The translations under genes and the position numbers were made by a program. Shown here piece by piece: positions 1-6,788 of a stretch of DNA of 25,579 nucleotides; the stretch's first letter is position 1, and the number at the start of each line of letters is the position of its first letter. The notes beneath the pieces were generated by a model, which searched no databases, had not been told where the DNA came from, and saw nothing but the letters and a program-made list of their open reading frames with translations. Source of the DNA: an uncultured Helicobacteraceae bacterium. Its GTDB lineage: Bacteria; Campylobacterota; Campylobacteria; Campylobacterales; Helicobacteraceae. The stretch is from contig CAKVEH010000003.1 of the NCBI GenBank assembly GCA_934728205.1, positions 1 to 25,579 of the forward strand. Direction: 5' to 3'.

Positions 1-439
1 TTTCTAAAAGCCGTATATCGCTTACTACCATTGCTTTATCAATGGCTTTAAGCATATCATACATCGTAAGAAGCCCAATGCTAACCGCGTGCAACGCCTC
101 GATTTCCACGCCTGTCTTGCCCTCACACTTCACCACCGCCTCCACGCTGAATCCACACGCGCGTTCTAATGGTGTAATCTCCACATTGACTTTACTGATA
201 AAGAGCGGGTGCGCCATTGGTATCACGCTTGGCGTGTTTTTTGCCGCGCTAATCGCCGCGATTATAGCAGTTTGAATCACAGGACCTTTTTTAGCTGTGT
301 TTTGCACGACCGCGTTATAGGCATCCTCGCTCATTGTGATTGTGCCACTTGCGCGTGCGAGCCTGCTTGTTATGCTTTTTTCACTCACATCGACCATTGT
401 GGGATTGTTGTTTTGGTTTAAATGCGTAAGCTCTGCCAT
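1..439 (-). CDS. moaC: Cyclic pyranopterin monophosphate synthase MoaC (3' end outside window)
   Basis: MoaC converts the cyclic 8-oxo-GTP-derived intermediate made by MoaA into cyclic pyranopterin monophosphate, an early step of molybdenum cofactor synthesis in the cytoplasm. 146 codons are visible, against about 160 for the family, so only a short C-terminus is missing. Residues matching the known E. coli active site sit at identical numbers: His77 (in PMAHP), Glu112 (in GVEIEAL), Asp128 and Lys131 (in YDMLKA). The start is the ATG at 439, preceded by AAGGAG with a five-base spacer. It lies 19 bases after cmoA on the same strand and is probably the last visible gene of the run that begins with the outer-membrane protein. 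A function in formate dehydrogenase or other molybdoenzymes is general family knowledge; no such gene is in the window. The identification is secure. Confidence 0.96.
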   Translation of the reverse strand, partial: MAELTHLNQNNNPTMVDVSEKSITSRLARASGTITMSEDAYNAVVQNTAKKGPVIQTAIIAAISAAKNTPSVIPMAHPLFISKVNVEITPLERACGFSVEAVVKCEGKTGVEIEALHAVSIGLLTMYDMLKAIDKAMVVSDIRLLE

Positions 440-458
440 TTTCACTCCTTGATAGAAT

Positions 459-1217
459 CTAATCTTTACGCGCGATAAGCGTGCCGAAATTTACCCATTT
501 AAAGAGCACCTCCACACTCTTAAACCCTGCCTCTTTAAGCAATGCAATATTTTCCTCCAAGCTATAAGGCACAAGCACATTTTCTAATGCCTCACGCTTT
601 TTAGCGATTTGGGTTTGTGAGTAGCCATTACGCGCTTTATAATTATGATACAGCGCAATCATTTGAGAATCAAAGAGCCTATCAACGCTTGCCATTTTTT
701 CACTCATTATAAAGATTCCCCCGCTATGAAGTGCGTTATACATCTTTGTGATAAGCACAGAGCGCAAAGGTGGGCGGATAAATTGCAAGGTATAATTACT
801 CACTATCGCGCTTGATTCCAAAAGTTCGCTTTGGAGGCAATCAGCGCATTCAAAAGCAATCTTTGCATTATAGGCTTTGGCTTTGAGTTTGGCAGATTGT
901 ATCATCGCCTTTGAGTTATCAATGCCGATACACTCGCTTTTAACTCCTATCTCGCGCAATTTTTGGGCTAAGCCAATAAGGAGATTCCCATTTGAGCACC
1001 CAATGTCATACACACGATGGGTTTTCACACCTTTAATCCCGCTAAGGTGCAGTGCTAAGAGCTCCACGCACAACTCTAAAGTCTGCCTATAAAACGGCAC
1101 AGAGCGTGTAATCATATCATCAAACACGCTTGCGACTTGCTCATTAAAGCTAAATTTTTCACTCACGCTATCTACAAAAAGTGTATCTTTGTGGGCTTTG
1201 TATTTTTTATTTGACAT
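459..1217 (-). CDS. cmoA: Carboxy-S-adenosyl-L-methionine synthase CmoA
   Basis: CmoA makes carboxy-SAM from SAM and prephenate. CmoB then uses it to form 5-oxyacetyluridine at the wobble position of tRNA. The 252-residue protein has the class I methyltransferase fold: motif I DIGCSNG at residues 71-77, the acidic residue after beta-2 in GIDNS (Asp100), and the CmoA-typical segments [20 protein letters not shown] (about 22-41), NYTLQF and NGYSQTQI, with a final FGTLIA. Length matches the family (about 247). The start lies inside the 3' end of the chemotaxis gene (11-base overlap). I see no good Shine-Dalgarno there, so translation is probably coupled to the upstream gene. The next Met is at residue 35, too far into the conserved region to be the start. 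cmoB is not in the window. A plain SAM-dependent methyltransferase is the less likely alternative. Confidence 0.9.
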   Translation of the reverse strand: MSNKKYKAHKDTLFVDSVSEKFSFNEQVASVFDDMITRSVPFYRQTLELCVELLALHLSGIKGVKTHRVYDIGCSNGNLLIGLAQKLREIGVKSECIGIDNSKAMIQSAKLKAKAYNAKIAFECADCLQSELLESSAIVSNYTLQFIRPPLRSVLITKMYNALHSGGIFIMSEKMASVDRLFDSQMIALYHNYKARNGYSQTQIAKKREALENVLVPYSLEENIALLKEAGFKSVEVLFKWVNFGTLIARKD

Positions 1218-2865
1218 TAAAGGAATTTAGCACTTCGTTAAGGGCTTCATCACTTTGTGTGAGTCTATCTCTACGCTTGGTTACATAGGTGATGACTTCA
1301 AAAATCTCTTGGAGGAGTTTATTGATTTCATTGAGTTCATTGATAATGTCTCGCGTTTGTGTGCCTAAGCCTATGGAGTTTTTACCTTGTGCATTGATAG
1401 AATCAACGACTTCTTTCATAAAGATTTGGATAGATTCAATGTTACTTTTGGATACTTCGGCTTCGTGGTTAAGCTCGTTGAAGTTTTTCGTGCTTGCTTT
1501 GATAGATTCTCCGATTTCGTTTAGGTTTTGCACCACTGTGTTAATGCGCGCTTCGATTTCTTGGAGTGAAGTTTGAGTCTTCTCTGCGAGTTTTCTCACT
1601 TCATCAGCCACCACGGCGAATCCTCGCCCGTGCTCGCCAGCCCTTGCCGCCTCAATGGCTGCATTAAGCGCAAGGAGGTTTGTTTGGTCAGCGACATCAT
1701 ACACAAGCGAGCTTACATCTTTAATCTGCGTGATAGATTCTGAAAGTCCCTCTAATCGCCCATTAAGCTCATCTTGGTTTTGCACGGCTTGGTCTAGCTC
1801 ACTTAGGAGCGTGTTGAGGTGCTCAGCAGCCTGCTCGAGTGAATTGCTACTTTGCGTTACCTTACTTTGAGAATCATTTGCCAAAGAGACATTCTTATCA
1901 AGCCCTATGTTAATCACACCGCCCACTTCCACATTAGCATTCGTCTTTTGGATTATCTTAGTGATATTTGTTTGCAAGGCTGACACAGAGCTATTGAGCT
2001 TACCGATTTCCCTCGTGGCATTCTCAGAAATATCGATAGTTTGTTGCATTTTAGTGATAAAGGTATTGATAAAGTCGCTTATGGTTTGCACCTCATCGCC
2101 ATCTTTACGATTTATTTCTAGCTTTTTCGCATTTTTGATAGAATCTGCATCTTTGCTTGTATCTTTAAGATAGCGCACGATAGTTTTAGAATCCGCGCTA
2201 AATTTACGCAAAGTGCGTAAAAATACATATACATTCACCACCGTAAACACAAAAATCACTATAAAAAAATACAAATATAGAGTAAGCTGTGTAGCGGTGC
2301 TAGAGCTAATGCTACCAATATCACTAACCGCTGCGCTAATCTCTTGGTTCATAATATCGATATTAGTAGAAGTGTGCTCTATAAGTCTATTATAAATTTC
2401 ATTAAAGATATTCTCAAGGTCGATAAGGTGTCGCGTGCTGCCCGCACTCAATGCACTTTGAATAGGCTGATAAAAGCTCTGTAAGTTTTGATTATTTTTG
2501 ATAAAGCTTTCATTCCAGCTTCGTGTCATTTGTATAATGATTGCTTTGTTTTCCTCATCGGGGGTAAGGAGATACTTGATGATACGAGTATTGATTGCGC
2601 CGATAAATTCAAATTGCTCCATTAAGTCTGCGTAAGATTCTGTGCTTTGCTGTGCTTGGATTACAGAGGTATTAAGAGAATCTGCCTTATCTAAAAGTGT
2701 ATCCGAAGTGATTTTGATGCCCACAAACGCTATGCCAAGTAGCGCAATATGTATGCCAAGAAGCGTAAATCCAATGCTTAGCCGTGCGGCTAAGCTATTG
2801 ATTTGTTTTTTAGGTGTGCTTTGGGCTTTTGGCGTGTCCTCATTAGAGCTTCGTTGTGATTCCAT
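1207..2865 (-). CDS. Methyl-accepting chemotaxis protein, transmembrane receptor
   Basis: A 552-residue chemoreceptor that senses a ligand in the periplasm and controls the CheA kinase through CheW/CheV. Order of parts: charged cytoplasmic N-terminus (1-27); first membrane helix about 29-52; a periplasmic, mostly helical domain about 53-192, of a size fitting a four-helix-bundle sensor; second membrane helix about 194-216; HAMP-like linker about 217-276 (note [13 protein letters not shown]); then a long coiled-coil signalling domain. Its hairpin tip at about 390-432 carries the nearly invariant [19 protein letters not shown] and [18 protein letters not shown] segments. The C-terminus lacks a CheR-docking pentapeptide. 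AAAGGAT precedes the ATG. It sits 23 bases after a small secreted-protein gene and overlaps cmoA by 11 bases. The ligand cannot be read from the sequence. Confidence 0.96.
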   Translation of the reverse strand: MESQRSSNEDTPKAQSTPKKQINSLAARLSIGFTLLGIHIALLGIAFVGIKITSDTLLDKADSLNTSVIQAQQSTESYADLMEQFEFIGAINTRIIKYLLTPDEENKAIIIQMTRSWNESFIKNNQNLQSFYQPIQSALSAGSTRHLIDLENIFNEIYNRLIEHTSTNIDIMNQEISAAVSDIGSISSSTATQLTLYLYFFIVIFVFTVVNVYVFLRTLRKFSADSKTIVRYLKDTSKDADSIKNAKKLEINRKDGDEVQTISDFINTFITKMQQTIDISENATREIGKLNSSVSALQTNITKIIQKTNANVEVGGVINIGLDKNVSLANDSQSKVTQSSNSLEQAAEHLNTLLSELDQAVQNQDELNGRLEGLSESITQIKDVSSLVYDVADQTNLLALNAAIEAARAGEHGRGFAVVADEVRKLAEKTQTSLQEIEARINTVVQNLNEIGESIKASTKNFNELNHEAEVSKSNIESIQIFMKEVVDSINAQGKNSIGLGTQTRDIINELNEINKLLQEIFEVITYVTKRRDRLTQSDEALNEVLNSFNVK

Positions 2866-2888
2866 TTCATCCTTTCACAAAATCAAAT

Positions 2889-3143
2889 CTATTTACCAGC
2901 GACTTGCTCTCTATTTGGGTTGTCCGCAGCACGAGCCTGCATACACGATTCTAGCTCTTTTGCGTCTTTTGCATCACTGACCTTTTGCTTCACCCAGCGA
3001 GCCACTTGGCTCATTGTCTTTTGAGCGGGGTCTGGTGCATTATACTTTTGCATCAAATCCGCGCACGCACCAAGAGAGAGGCTTGGCAAACTTGCCACTA
3101 CTAACATCGTCAAAATTGTCGTTTTTAGCATTACTTTTTTCAT
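2889..3143 (-). CDS. Small secreted or lipid-anchored protein of unknown function
   Basis: I do not recognise the family. The longest frame begins at 3158, but its first codons (ATG AAG GAG) contain the AAGGAG that lies six bases before the ATG at 3143, so 3143 is the likelier start, giving 84 residues. The protein begins with a clear signal sequence (MKKVML followed by a hydrophobic run to LSLGA). The residues LGAC at the end of it could be a lipobox, making this a lipoprotein, or cleavage could occur before or after Ala as in an ordinary secreted protein. Mature part: about 58 residues, hydrophilic and helical-looking, with a second Cys in ESCMQ, so an intramolecular disulfide is an alternative to lipidation. 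It lies between an outer-membrane protein gene and a chemoreceptor gene on the same strand, with an (AT)7 tract just upstream. Confidence 0.7.
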   Translation of the reverse strand: MKKVMLKTTILTMLVVASLPSLSLGACADLMQKYNAPDPAQKTMSQVARWVKQKVSDAKDAKELESCMQARAADNPNREQVAGK

Positions 3144-3161
3144 TACTTTCTCCTTCATTTA

Positions 3162-3175
3162 ATATATATATATAT
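3162..3175. repeat. (AT)7 dinucleotide tract
   Basis: Seven uninterrupted AT units lie in the 37 bases between the outer-membrane protein stop (3181) and the start of the small secreted gene (3143). Such simple repeats can change length by slippage in Helicobacter. Here a change would alter leader spacing or a promoter-like AT segment, not a reading frame. Whether it varies is unknown. Confidence 0.85.
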
Positions 3176-3180
3176 CGCTT

Positions 3181-4506
3181 TTAGAAGCGTAAAGTATAGC
3201 TTAGCGCGATATTTTGTCGGCTTTTTAACCCATCGCCCTTAGTTGATATGGTTGGGAGACTTGGCACATCATACTCGTGATATTGATAAGTATAGCTTAG
3301 TCTAAAGAACTGATATATATCGATTGGGAATAGCATATACACATCGTGCACATCACCGCGAGTGTTACGGATATTAAACGGGTCGTTGATAGAGACGCGT
3401 GAGAACGCATACCAGTTTTTGCTTCCGTGGAAGTATTCATAGCCTAGCTTAAAGTGGCTAGAGAAGTCATATCGCGCACCAAAGTGCAACGCCCAACCTT
3501 GCTCTTTGTTAAATTGCATTAATGGTAATTGTGCTGCGATTGTTGGGTCGCTTGTGCCCGAGCCACTATTAAGAGAATAGGACAAAAACCAATTTAACCC
3601 AGAGCCAAAAGCATTATTATGCTCTAAATGGAGGTTGAGATATTGGAGATTCCCCATTGACTTCGCTGTCCCAAAAGTAGTAGCTTGCCCTGCAGTTTGT
3701 TGGATAGCATAATCAGGGACAGAATAATCATTGAGATAGATATAGCCAAGCATTAAGAGGCTTTTCCCCCAATCACTTGGGAGGAATGCACTCTCTACAC
3801 CCGCATACCATAAGTCCATATCAGCAGTTTTATTTATCCCAATTCCGCCAAAAATCGAACCACCGCTTTGCTTCTCTGCTCCATACACTGCTTGATATGC
3901 TTTAGCGAAGCCCACACGCACATACAAATCACTTAGGCTATGAGGCAATGGCTTATAAGTGAGCACCACGCCATCGCCCAGCGCATTTACCATAAGCGCG
4001 GGATAAGTCGATAGTCTCGCAGAGCCATTACGAAGTAATGAGCCCGGTCCATCAGTGCTAGGCAGACGCCCAAAGGTAAGCACGAAATAATCACCTAAAA
4101 ACAAATCCACATACGCTCTCTCTACATACACTGCAGAGCTCCCGCCTACACCGCGCCCAGCAGAAAATGAGTCTGCGAAAATGCTAGGAGTCCAAGCCAA
4201 ATCACCAAATGCTTTTGTCATAGAAAGGCGTCCTGTGAATTTAGTATATGTATTCACATTGGCATTCATATTAAGATATAAGCCCATACTCCACTTCAAT
4301 GGCTCGGAGCGACTTTGCCCAGCTTTAGAAGAATCAGTTTGAAAGTTATTCATCGCAGTGGTAAATTCTAAGCTAAACTTTACCTTTGAGCTCTCTGCCT
4401 CGACCTCTACGGCGTCCATACGCTCCTCTAAATCACTTACTCTATTCTCTACATTCCCAAAAGCAAAGCCAAAGGCTAGAGGGAATATCAATGCTAATTT
4501 TTTCAT
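3181..4506 (-). CDS. Outer-membrane beta-barrel protein, porin-like (resembles the DUF3373 family)
   Basis: A 441-residue exported protein. The N-terminus has a signal peptide (MKKLALIFPLAFGFAFG), followed at about 18-40 by a short heptad-like acidic helix (VENRVSDLEERMDAVEVE), as in porins that carry an N-terminal coiled coil. The remainder is rich in alternating hydrophobic, aromatic and glycine residues typical of beta strands, and it ends in YTLRF with the terminal Phe used for barrel assembly. The segment FGRLPSTDGPGSLLRNGSAR and the following STYPAL resemble Campylobacterota DUF3373 outer-membrane proteins; this assignment is from memory and less certain than the barrel call. AAGGAG lies five bases before the ATG, and a TACAAT box is 35-40 bases upstream of the ATG. 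It is the first gene of a five-gene minus-strand run. Substrate is unknown. It is not an obvious Hop/Hor family member. Confidence 0.85.
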   Translation of the reverse strand: MKKLALIFPLAFGFAFGNVENRVSDLEERMDAVEVEAESSKVKFSLEFTTAMNNFQTDSSKAGQSRSEPLKWSMGLYLNMNANVNTYTKFTGRLSMTKAFGDLAWTPSIFADSFSAGRGVGGSSAVYVERAYVDLFLGDYFVLTFGRLPSTDGPGSLLRNGSARLSTYPALMVNALGDGVVLTYKPLPHSLSDLYVRVGFAKAYQAVYGAEKQSGGSIFGGIGINKTADMDLWYAGVESAFLPSDWGKSLLMLGYIYLNDYSVPDYAIQQTAGQATTFGTAKSMGNLQYLNLHLEHNNAFGSGLNWFLSYSLNSGSGTSDPTIAAQLPLMQFNKEQGWALHFGARYDFSSHFKLGYEYFHGSKNWYAFSRVSINDPFNIRNTRGDVHDVYMLFPIDIYQFFRLSYTYQYHEYDVPSLPTISTKGDGLKSRQNIALSYTLRF

Positions 4507-4540
4507 TTTAACTCCTTGAAATTTGATACTAAAGTCGTCG

Positions 4541-4546
4541 ATTGTA
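4541..4546 (-). promoter_or_regulatory. Candidate -10 box for the outer-membrane protein operon
   Basis: On the minus strand TACAAT lies 35-40 bases before the ATG of the barrel gene, within an A/T-rich region and with no evident -35 box, as usual for the vegetative sigma factor of Helicobacter. It implies a leader of about 28 bases that contains AAGGAG. Confidence 0.5.
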
Positions 4547-4631
4547 ACAAAAATTTTCTTAAATTTTGCTAAAAATTATCAATTTGGCATTATTTTTGAT
4601 TGCTCTTTAAACAAGTGCTTTGCATTTGTCA

Positions 4632-4658
4632 AATGTTTGAGTGTCATACTAAATGGTG
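4632..4658. repeat. 27-bp direct repeat, copy 1
   Basis: This 27-base segment, starting AATGTTTGAGTGTCATACT and ending AAATGGTG, recurs exactly at 4772-4798, 140 bases away. Partial copies of its core GTGTCATACT occur at 4692-4700 (as GTGTCATAC with TGAG following) and at 4796-4805. The two full copies flank the 78-bp palindrome at 4694-4771. Confidence 0.9.
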
Positions 4659-4693
4659 GCAAATCCCTTTCTCATACTGCCATCGGTTTGGGT

Positions 4694-4771
4694 GTCATAC
4701 TGAGGATTTGCAAAGCAAAACCGAAGTATCTTAAAAGCCAAAAGAGATATTTCGCTATCGCTCAATATGAC
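4694..4771. repeat. 78-bp imperfect palindrome, intergenic repeat element
   Basis: The ends GTCATACTGAG (4694-4704) and CTCAATATGAC (4761-4771) are inverted copies with one mismatch. Inside them CGAAGTATCT (4722-4731) pairs with AGATATTTCG (4744-4753), also with one mismatch. An RNA from either strand could fold into a long hairpin. It resembles short intergenic palindromic elements (REP or MITE-like) that I recall as common between genes in enterohepatic Helicobacter, but no copy elsewhere can be checked here. No transposase is nearby. Confidence 0.75.
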
Positions 4772-4798
4772 AATGTTTGAGTGTCATACTAAATGGTG
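4772..4798. repeat. 27-bp direct repeat, copy 2
   Basis: Exact second copy of the segment at 4632-4658. It starts one base after the end of the palindrome, and a further partial copy (GTGTCATACT at 4796-4805, then ATGACAATGTTTG at 4806-4818) follows directly, so the right side is a short degenerate tandem array. Confidence 0.9.
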
Positions 4799-4860
4799 TC
4801 ATACTATGACAATGTTTGGGCTAAATGGCAATGTTAAGGATTATTTAATGAGGAGTGCAA

Positions 4861-6123
4861 ATGGCATTAAGCAATAAAGAAGTCAAGGTGCTCTCACTAA
4901 GCTCGCTTGGTGGAATGCTAGAATTTTATGATTTTATTATTTTTGTGTTTTTTACATCAGTGATTTCACAGCTCTTTTTCCCCGCGCAAAGTAGCTTTTG
5001 GGCGAATATGAATACTTATGGTGCGTTTGCAGCAGGCTACTTCGCTCGCCCGCTTGGTGGCGTGATAATGGCGCACTTTGGCGATAAAAGAGGGAGGAAA
5101 AATATGTTTATGCTCTCTATTTTGCTAATGGTGATTCCCACCTTTGCGCTGGGGCTTATGCCTACTTATGAGCAGATTGGGATTCTCGCGCCAATCGTGC
5201 TTATCCTCGTGCGCGTAATGCAGGGCATTGCTATTGGCGGTGAGTTACCCGGGGCGTGGGTGTTTGTCAAAGAGCATAACCAAAACCATTTAGGCACGAC
5301 AATGGGAATCTTCACTAGCGCAGTCGTTTCTGGAATCTTGCTAGGGAGTATCGTTACACTTGGAGTAAATCTAAGCTTCTCGCAAGAAGAGATTAAAGAA
5401 TGGGCGTGGCGCATTCCCTTTTTGCTCGGCGGTGTGTTTGGAATCATCTCTATATTTTTACGCCGATATTTGAGCGAAACGCCCGTGTTTAAGGAGATTA
5501 AAGCATTAAGCCAAACGAGCAAACTCCCTATCAAAGAAACAATCAAATCGCACCGCTATGCTCTCATTCACTCGTTTCTCACTACTTGGGTGCTCACAGG
5601 ATGCGTGGTAATCACGGTGCTCCTCACGCCAAACTTGCTAAGCGCGGTGTATGCAATCGATAATGTCTCTAAGGTGATTTATCAAATCATTGCCATCTTT
5701 TTCCTCGCTTCTGGCAATGTCTTTGGCGGGGTTTTGAGCGATAGGATTGGAATCTGGGGGGCGAGTATCGTGCAAGGGGTTGGGCTTATATTTTTTGCCT
5801 TTGTGTTTTATTATGGACTTAGCAACCAAATACACATAGACGCGGTGTTGCTATTTTATTACTTGATGGCGTTTTGCGCAGGGGTAACGGTCTTTACGCC
5901 TTTGATAATGGTAGAGAGCTTCCCCGCGCCTATTCGATATAGCGGGATTTCGCTAAGCTATAATGTCTCGTATGCGATTTTTGGCGGGCTTACGCCTATA
6001 TTTTTTAGCTGGGTGGTGCATAGCGAAGATGTCTCAAACTTGATTCTTGGCTTTTATATGATGTTTTTAGGTGCGCTTGCAATCGTGCTTGGGAATCTTA
6101 AGATTAGTGGGGCTAGGCGATGA
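4861..6123 (+). CDS. MFS transporter, metabolite:H+ symporter (ProP/KgtP/ShiA-like)
   Basis: A 420-residue inner-membrane carrier with about 12 membrane helices that probably imports a small organic solute with protons. Family marks: GGMLEFYDF near residue 17-25 in helix 1, the loop 2-3 signature GDKRGRKN at about 74-81, and RVMQGIAIGGELPGA in helix 4, all typical of the MHS branch that includes ProP, KgtP, CitA and ShiA. It lacks the long C-terminal coiled coil of E. coli ProP. The longest frame starts with a GTG at 4855, but that GTG overlaps AGGAG (4851-4855), which lies five bases before the ATG at 4861, so I chose 4861. Its stop overlaps the start of the next gene (ATGA). Substrate cannot be inferred; proline/betaine, oxoglutarate and shikimate are all possible. 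Confidence 0.9.
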   Translation: MALSNKEVKVLSLSSLGGMLEFYDFIIFVFFTSVISQLFFPAQSSFWANMNTYGAFAAGYFARPLGGVIMAHFGDKRGRKNMFMLSILLMVIPTFALGLMPTYEQIGILAPIVLILVRVMQGIAIGGELPGAWVFVKEHNQNHLGTTMGIFTSAVVSGILLGSIVTLGVNLSFSQEEIKEWAWRIPFLLGGVFGIISIFLRRYLSETPVFKEIKALSQTSKLPIKETIKSHRYALIHSFLTTWVLTGCVVITVLLTPNLLSAVYAIDNVSKVIYQIIAIFFLASGNVFGGVLSDRIGIWGASIVQGVGLIFFAFVFYYGLSNQIHIDAVLLFYYLMAFCAGVTVFTPLIMVESFPAPIRYSGISLSYNVSYAIFGGLTPIFFSWVVHSEDVSNLILGFYMMFLGALAIVLGNLKISGARR

Positions 6124-6755
6124 GAAGATTCTCTAGTGTGGCAAGCGTGGCGTTAATTTGCGTGCTTAGTGGGTTTAGCGGATTTAGCTTTAATGGCTGT
6201 GAGGAGTTTATCGACCCTTACGCTGATAGCCTTACAGAAATGGAGCGCACAGAGACTTATGCGACTTATATCGAGGATACTAAGACGGATAAGAAATTTG
6301 CCCTTATCCTTAGTCGGCTAAAAGTCCCACAAAGTTTCAAGCATAAAAATAAAATCACGCAATACACGGACTTTAGCAAAAATGCAGTTATAGACTTCGA
6401 GGGCAAGAAAGAGTTTATCATAACGCCTATTGAAGAGCTTCTCACACTGTATATCACAGACATTTCACGCGAGGAAACACTCACAATGCCACGCTATGAG
6501 CTTATCGAGCTGGAGAGCGTAGAGCATAAAAAAGTGCCTAACTCATATAGCCTCATCACTAAAGAGCATATCTTTGAGGGGTGCTTTTTAGTGAGTTTCA
6601 CGCCTAGCGCGGATAAAGATGGCTTACTAGAGCGCAAATCCTACTTTAACGCGCAAGGCTATATCAAACGCTATGAATTTGGCGAAGCGCAAGGCGAGCG
6701 AGTGCTCTATAAACTCTCATCAAAGCCGTGCGAAAAAACCAAAAAGCCTTTTTAG
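6120..6755 (+). CDS. Small exported protein, possible lipoprotein, unknown function
   Basis: I do not recognise the family. The 211-residue protein starts with a basic-hydrophobic leader (MRRFSSVASVALICVL) that ends in SFNGC at residues 23-27. Cys27 could be lipidated, though Phe at -3 is a weak lipobox; otherwise an ordinary signal peptide or a membrane anchor is possible. The rest is soluble, charged, mixed alpha/beta in character, without a motif I can name, and has two more Cys (in FEGCFLV and KPCEK). The start codon overlaps the MFS stop (ATGA), so translation is coupled and the two products may work together, for instance at the cell envelope. The stop codon lies inside an A/T hairpin (6733-6761). 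It is convergent with pflA. Confidence 0.75.
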   Translation: MRRFSSVASVALICVLSGFSGFSFNGCEEFIDPYADSLTEMERTETYATYIEDTKTDKKFALILSRLKVPQSFKHKNKITQYTDFSKNAVIDFEGKKEFIITPIEELLTLYITDISREETLTMPRYELIELESVEHKKVPNSYSLITKEHIFEGCFLVSFTPSADKDGLLERKSYFNAQGYIKRYEFGEAQGERVLYKLSSKPCEKTKKPF

Positions 6756-6761
6756 TTTTTT
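6733..6761. terminator. A/T hairpin, possible bidirectional terminator
   Basis: AAAAAAC (6733-6739) pairs with GTTTTTT (6755-6761) and AAAAA (6741-6745) with TTTTT (6749-6753), with one mismatch and a GCC loop. Both strands end in a run of U. It spans the TAG (6753-6755) of the small exported protein and lies between converging genes. The stem has almost no G/C, so its strength is uncertain. Confidence 0.45.
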
Positions 6762-6788
6762 GCGTTGTAATGTGTAAGAAATTAAAAT

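Larger units (their letters stand above)
4547..4860. other. Gene-free intergenic region with a repeat cluster
   Basis: This stretch separates the divergently transcribed outer-membrane protein and MFS genes. An 85-codon plus-strand frame at 4523-4780 crosses it but has no ribosome binding site, is built from repeat sequence and looks like no known protein, so I treat the region as non-coding. It contains the direct repeats and palindrome listed separately and, at its right end, the leader of the MFS gene with AGGAG at 4851-4855. No convincing -10 box for the MFS gene was found. Confidence 0.7.

Noticed and set aside
1..439. moaC as a broken gene
   Set aside because: It is only cut by the window edge; the 146 visible codons are uninterrupted and retain all expected active-site residues.
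3159..3180. AT tract as a terminator for the outer-membrane protein gene
   Set aside because: Self-complementary but without G/C pairs or a U run after it, so no terminator can be supported.
4523..4780. 85-codon plus-strand open frame
   Set aside because: It has no ribosome binding site, crosses the barrel-gene promoter and is made largely of the repeat cluster; the product resembles nothing known.
5166..5546. 126-codon minus-strand frame
   Set aside because: Antisense to the MFS transporter and lacking any start signal; composition is the mirror of the membrane protein.
5756..5761. G6 run in the MFS gene as a phase-variation switch
   Set aside because: Only six bases, in the middle of a conserved membrane protein; too short to single out from sequence alone.
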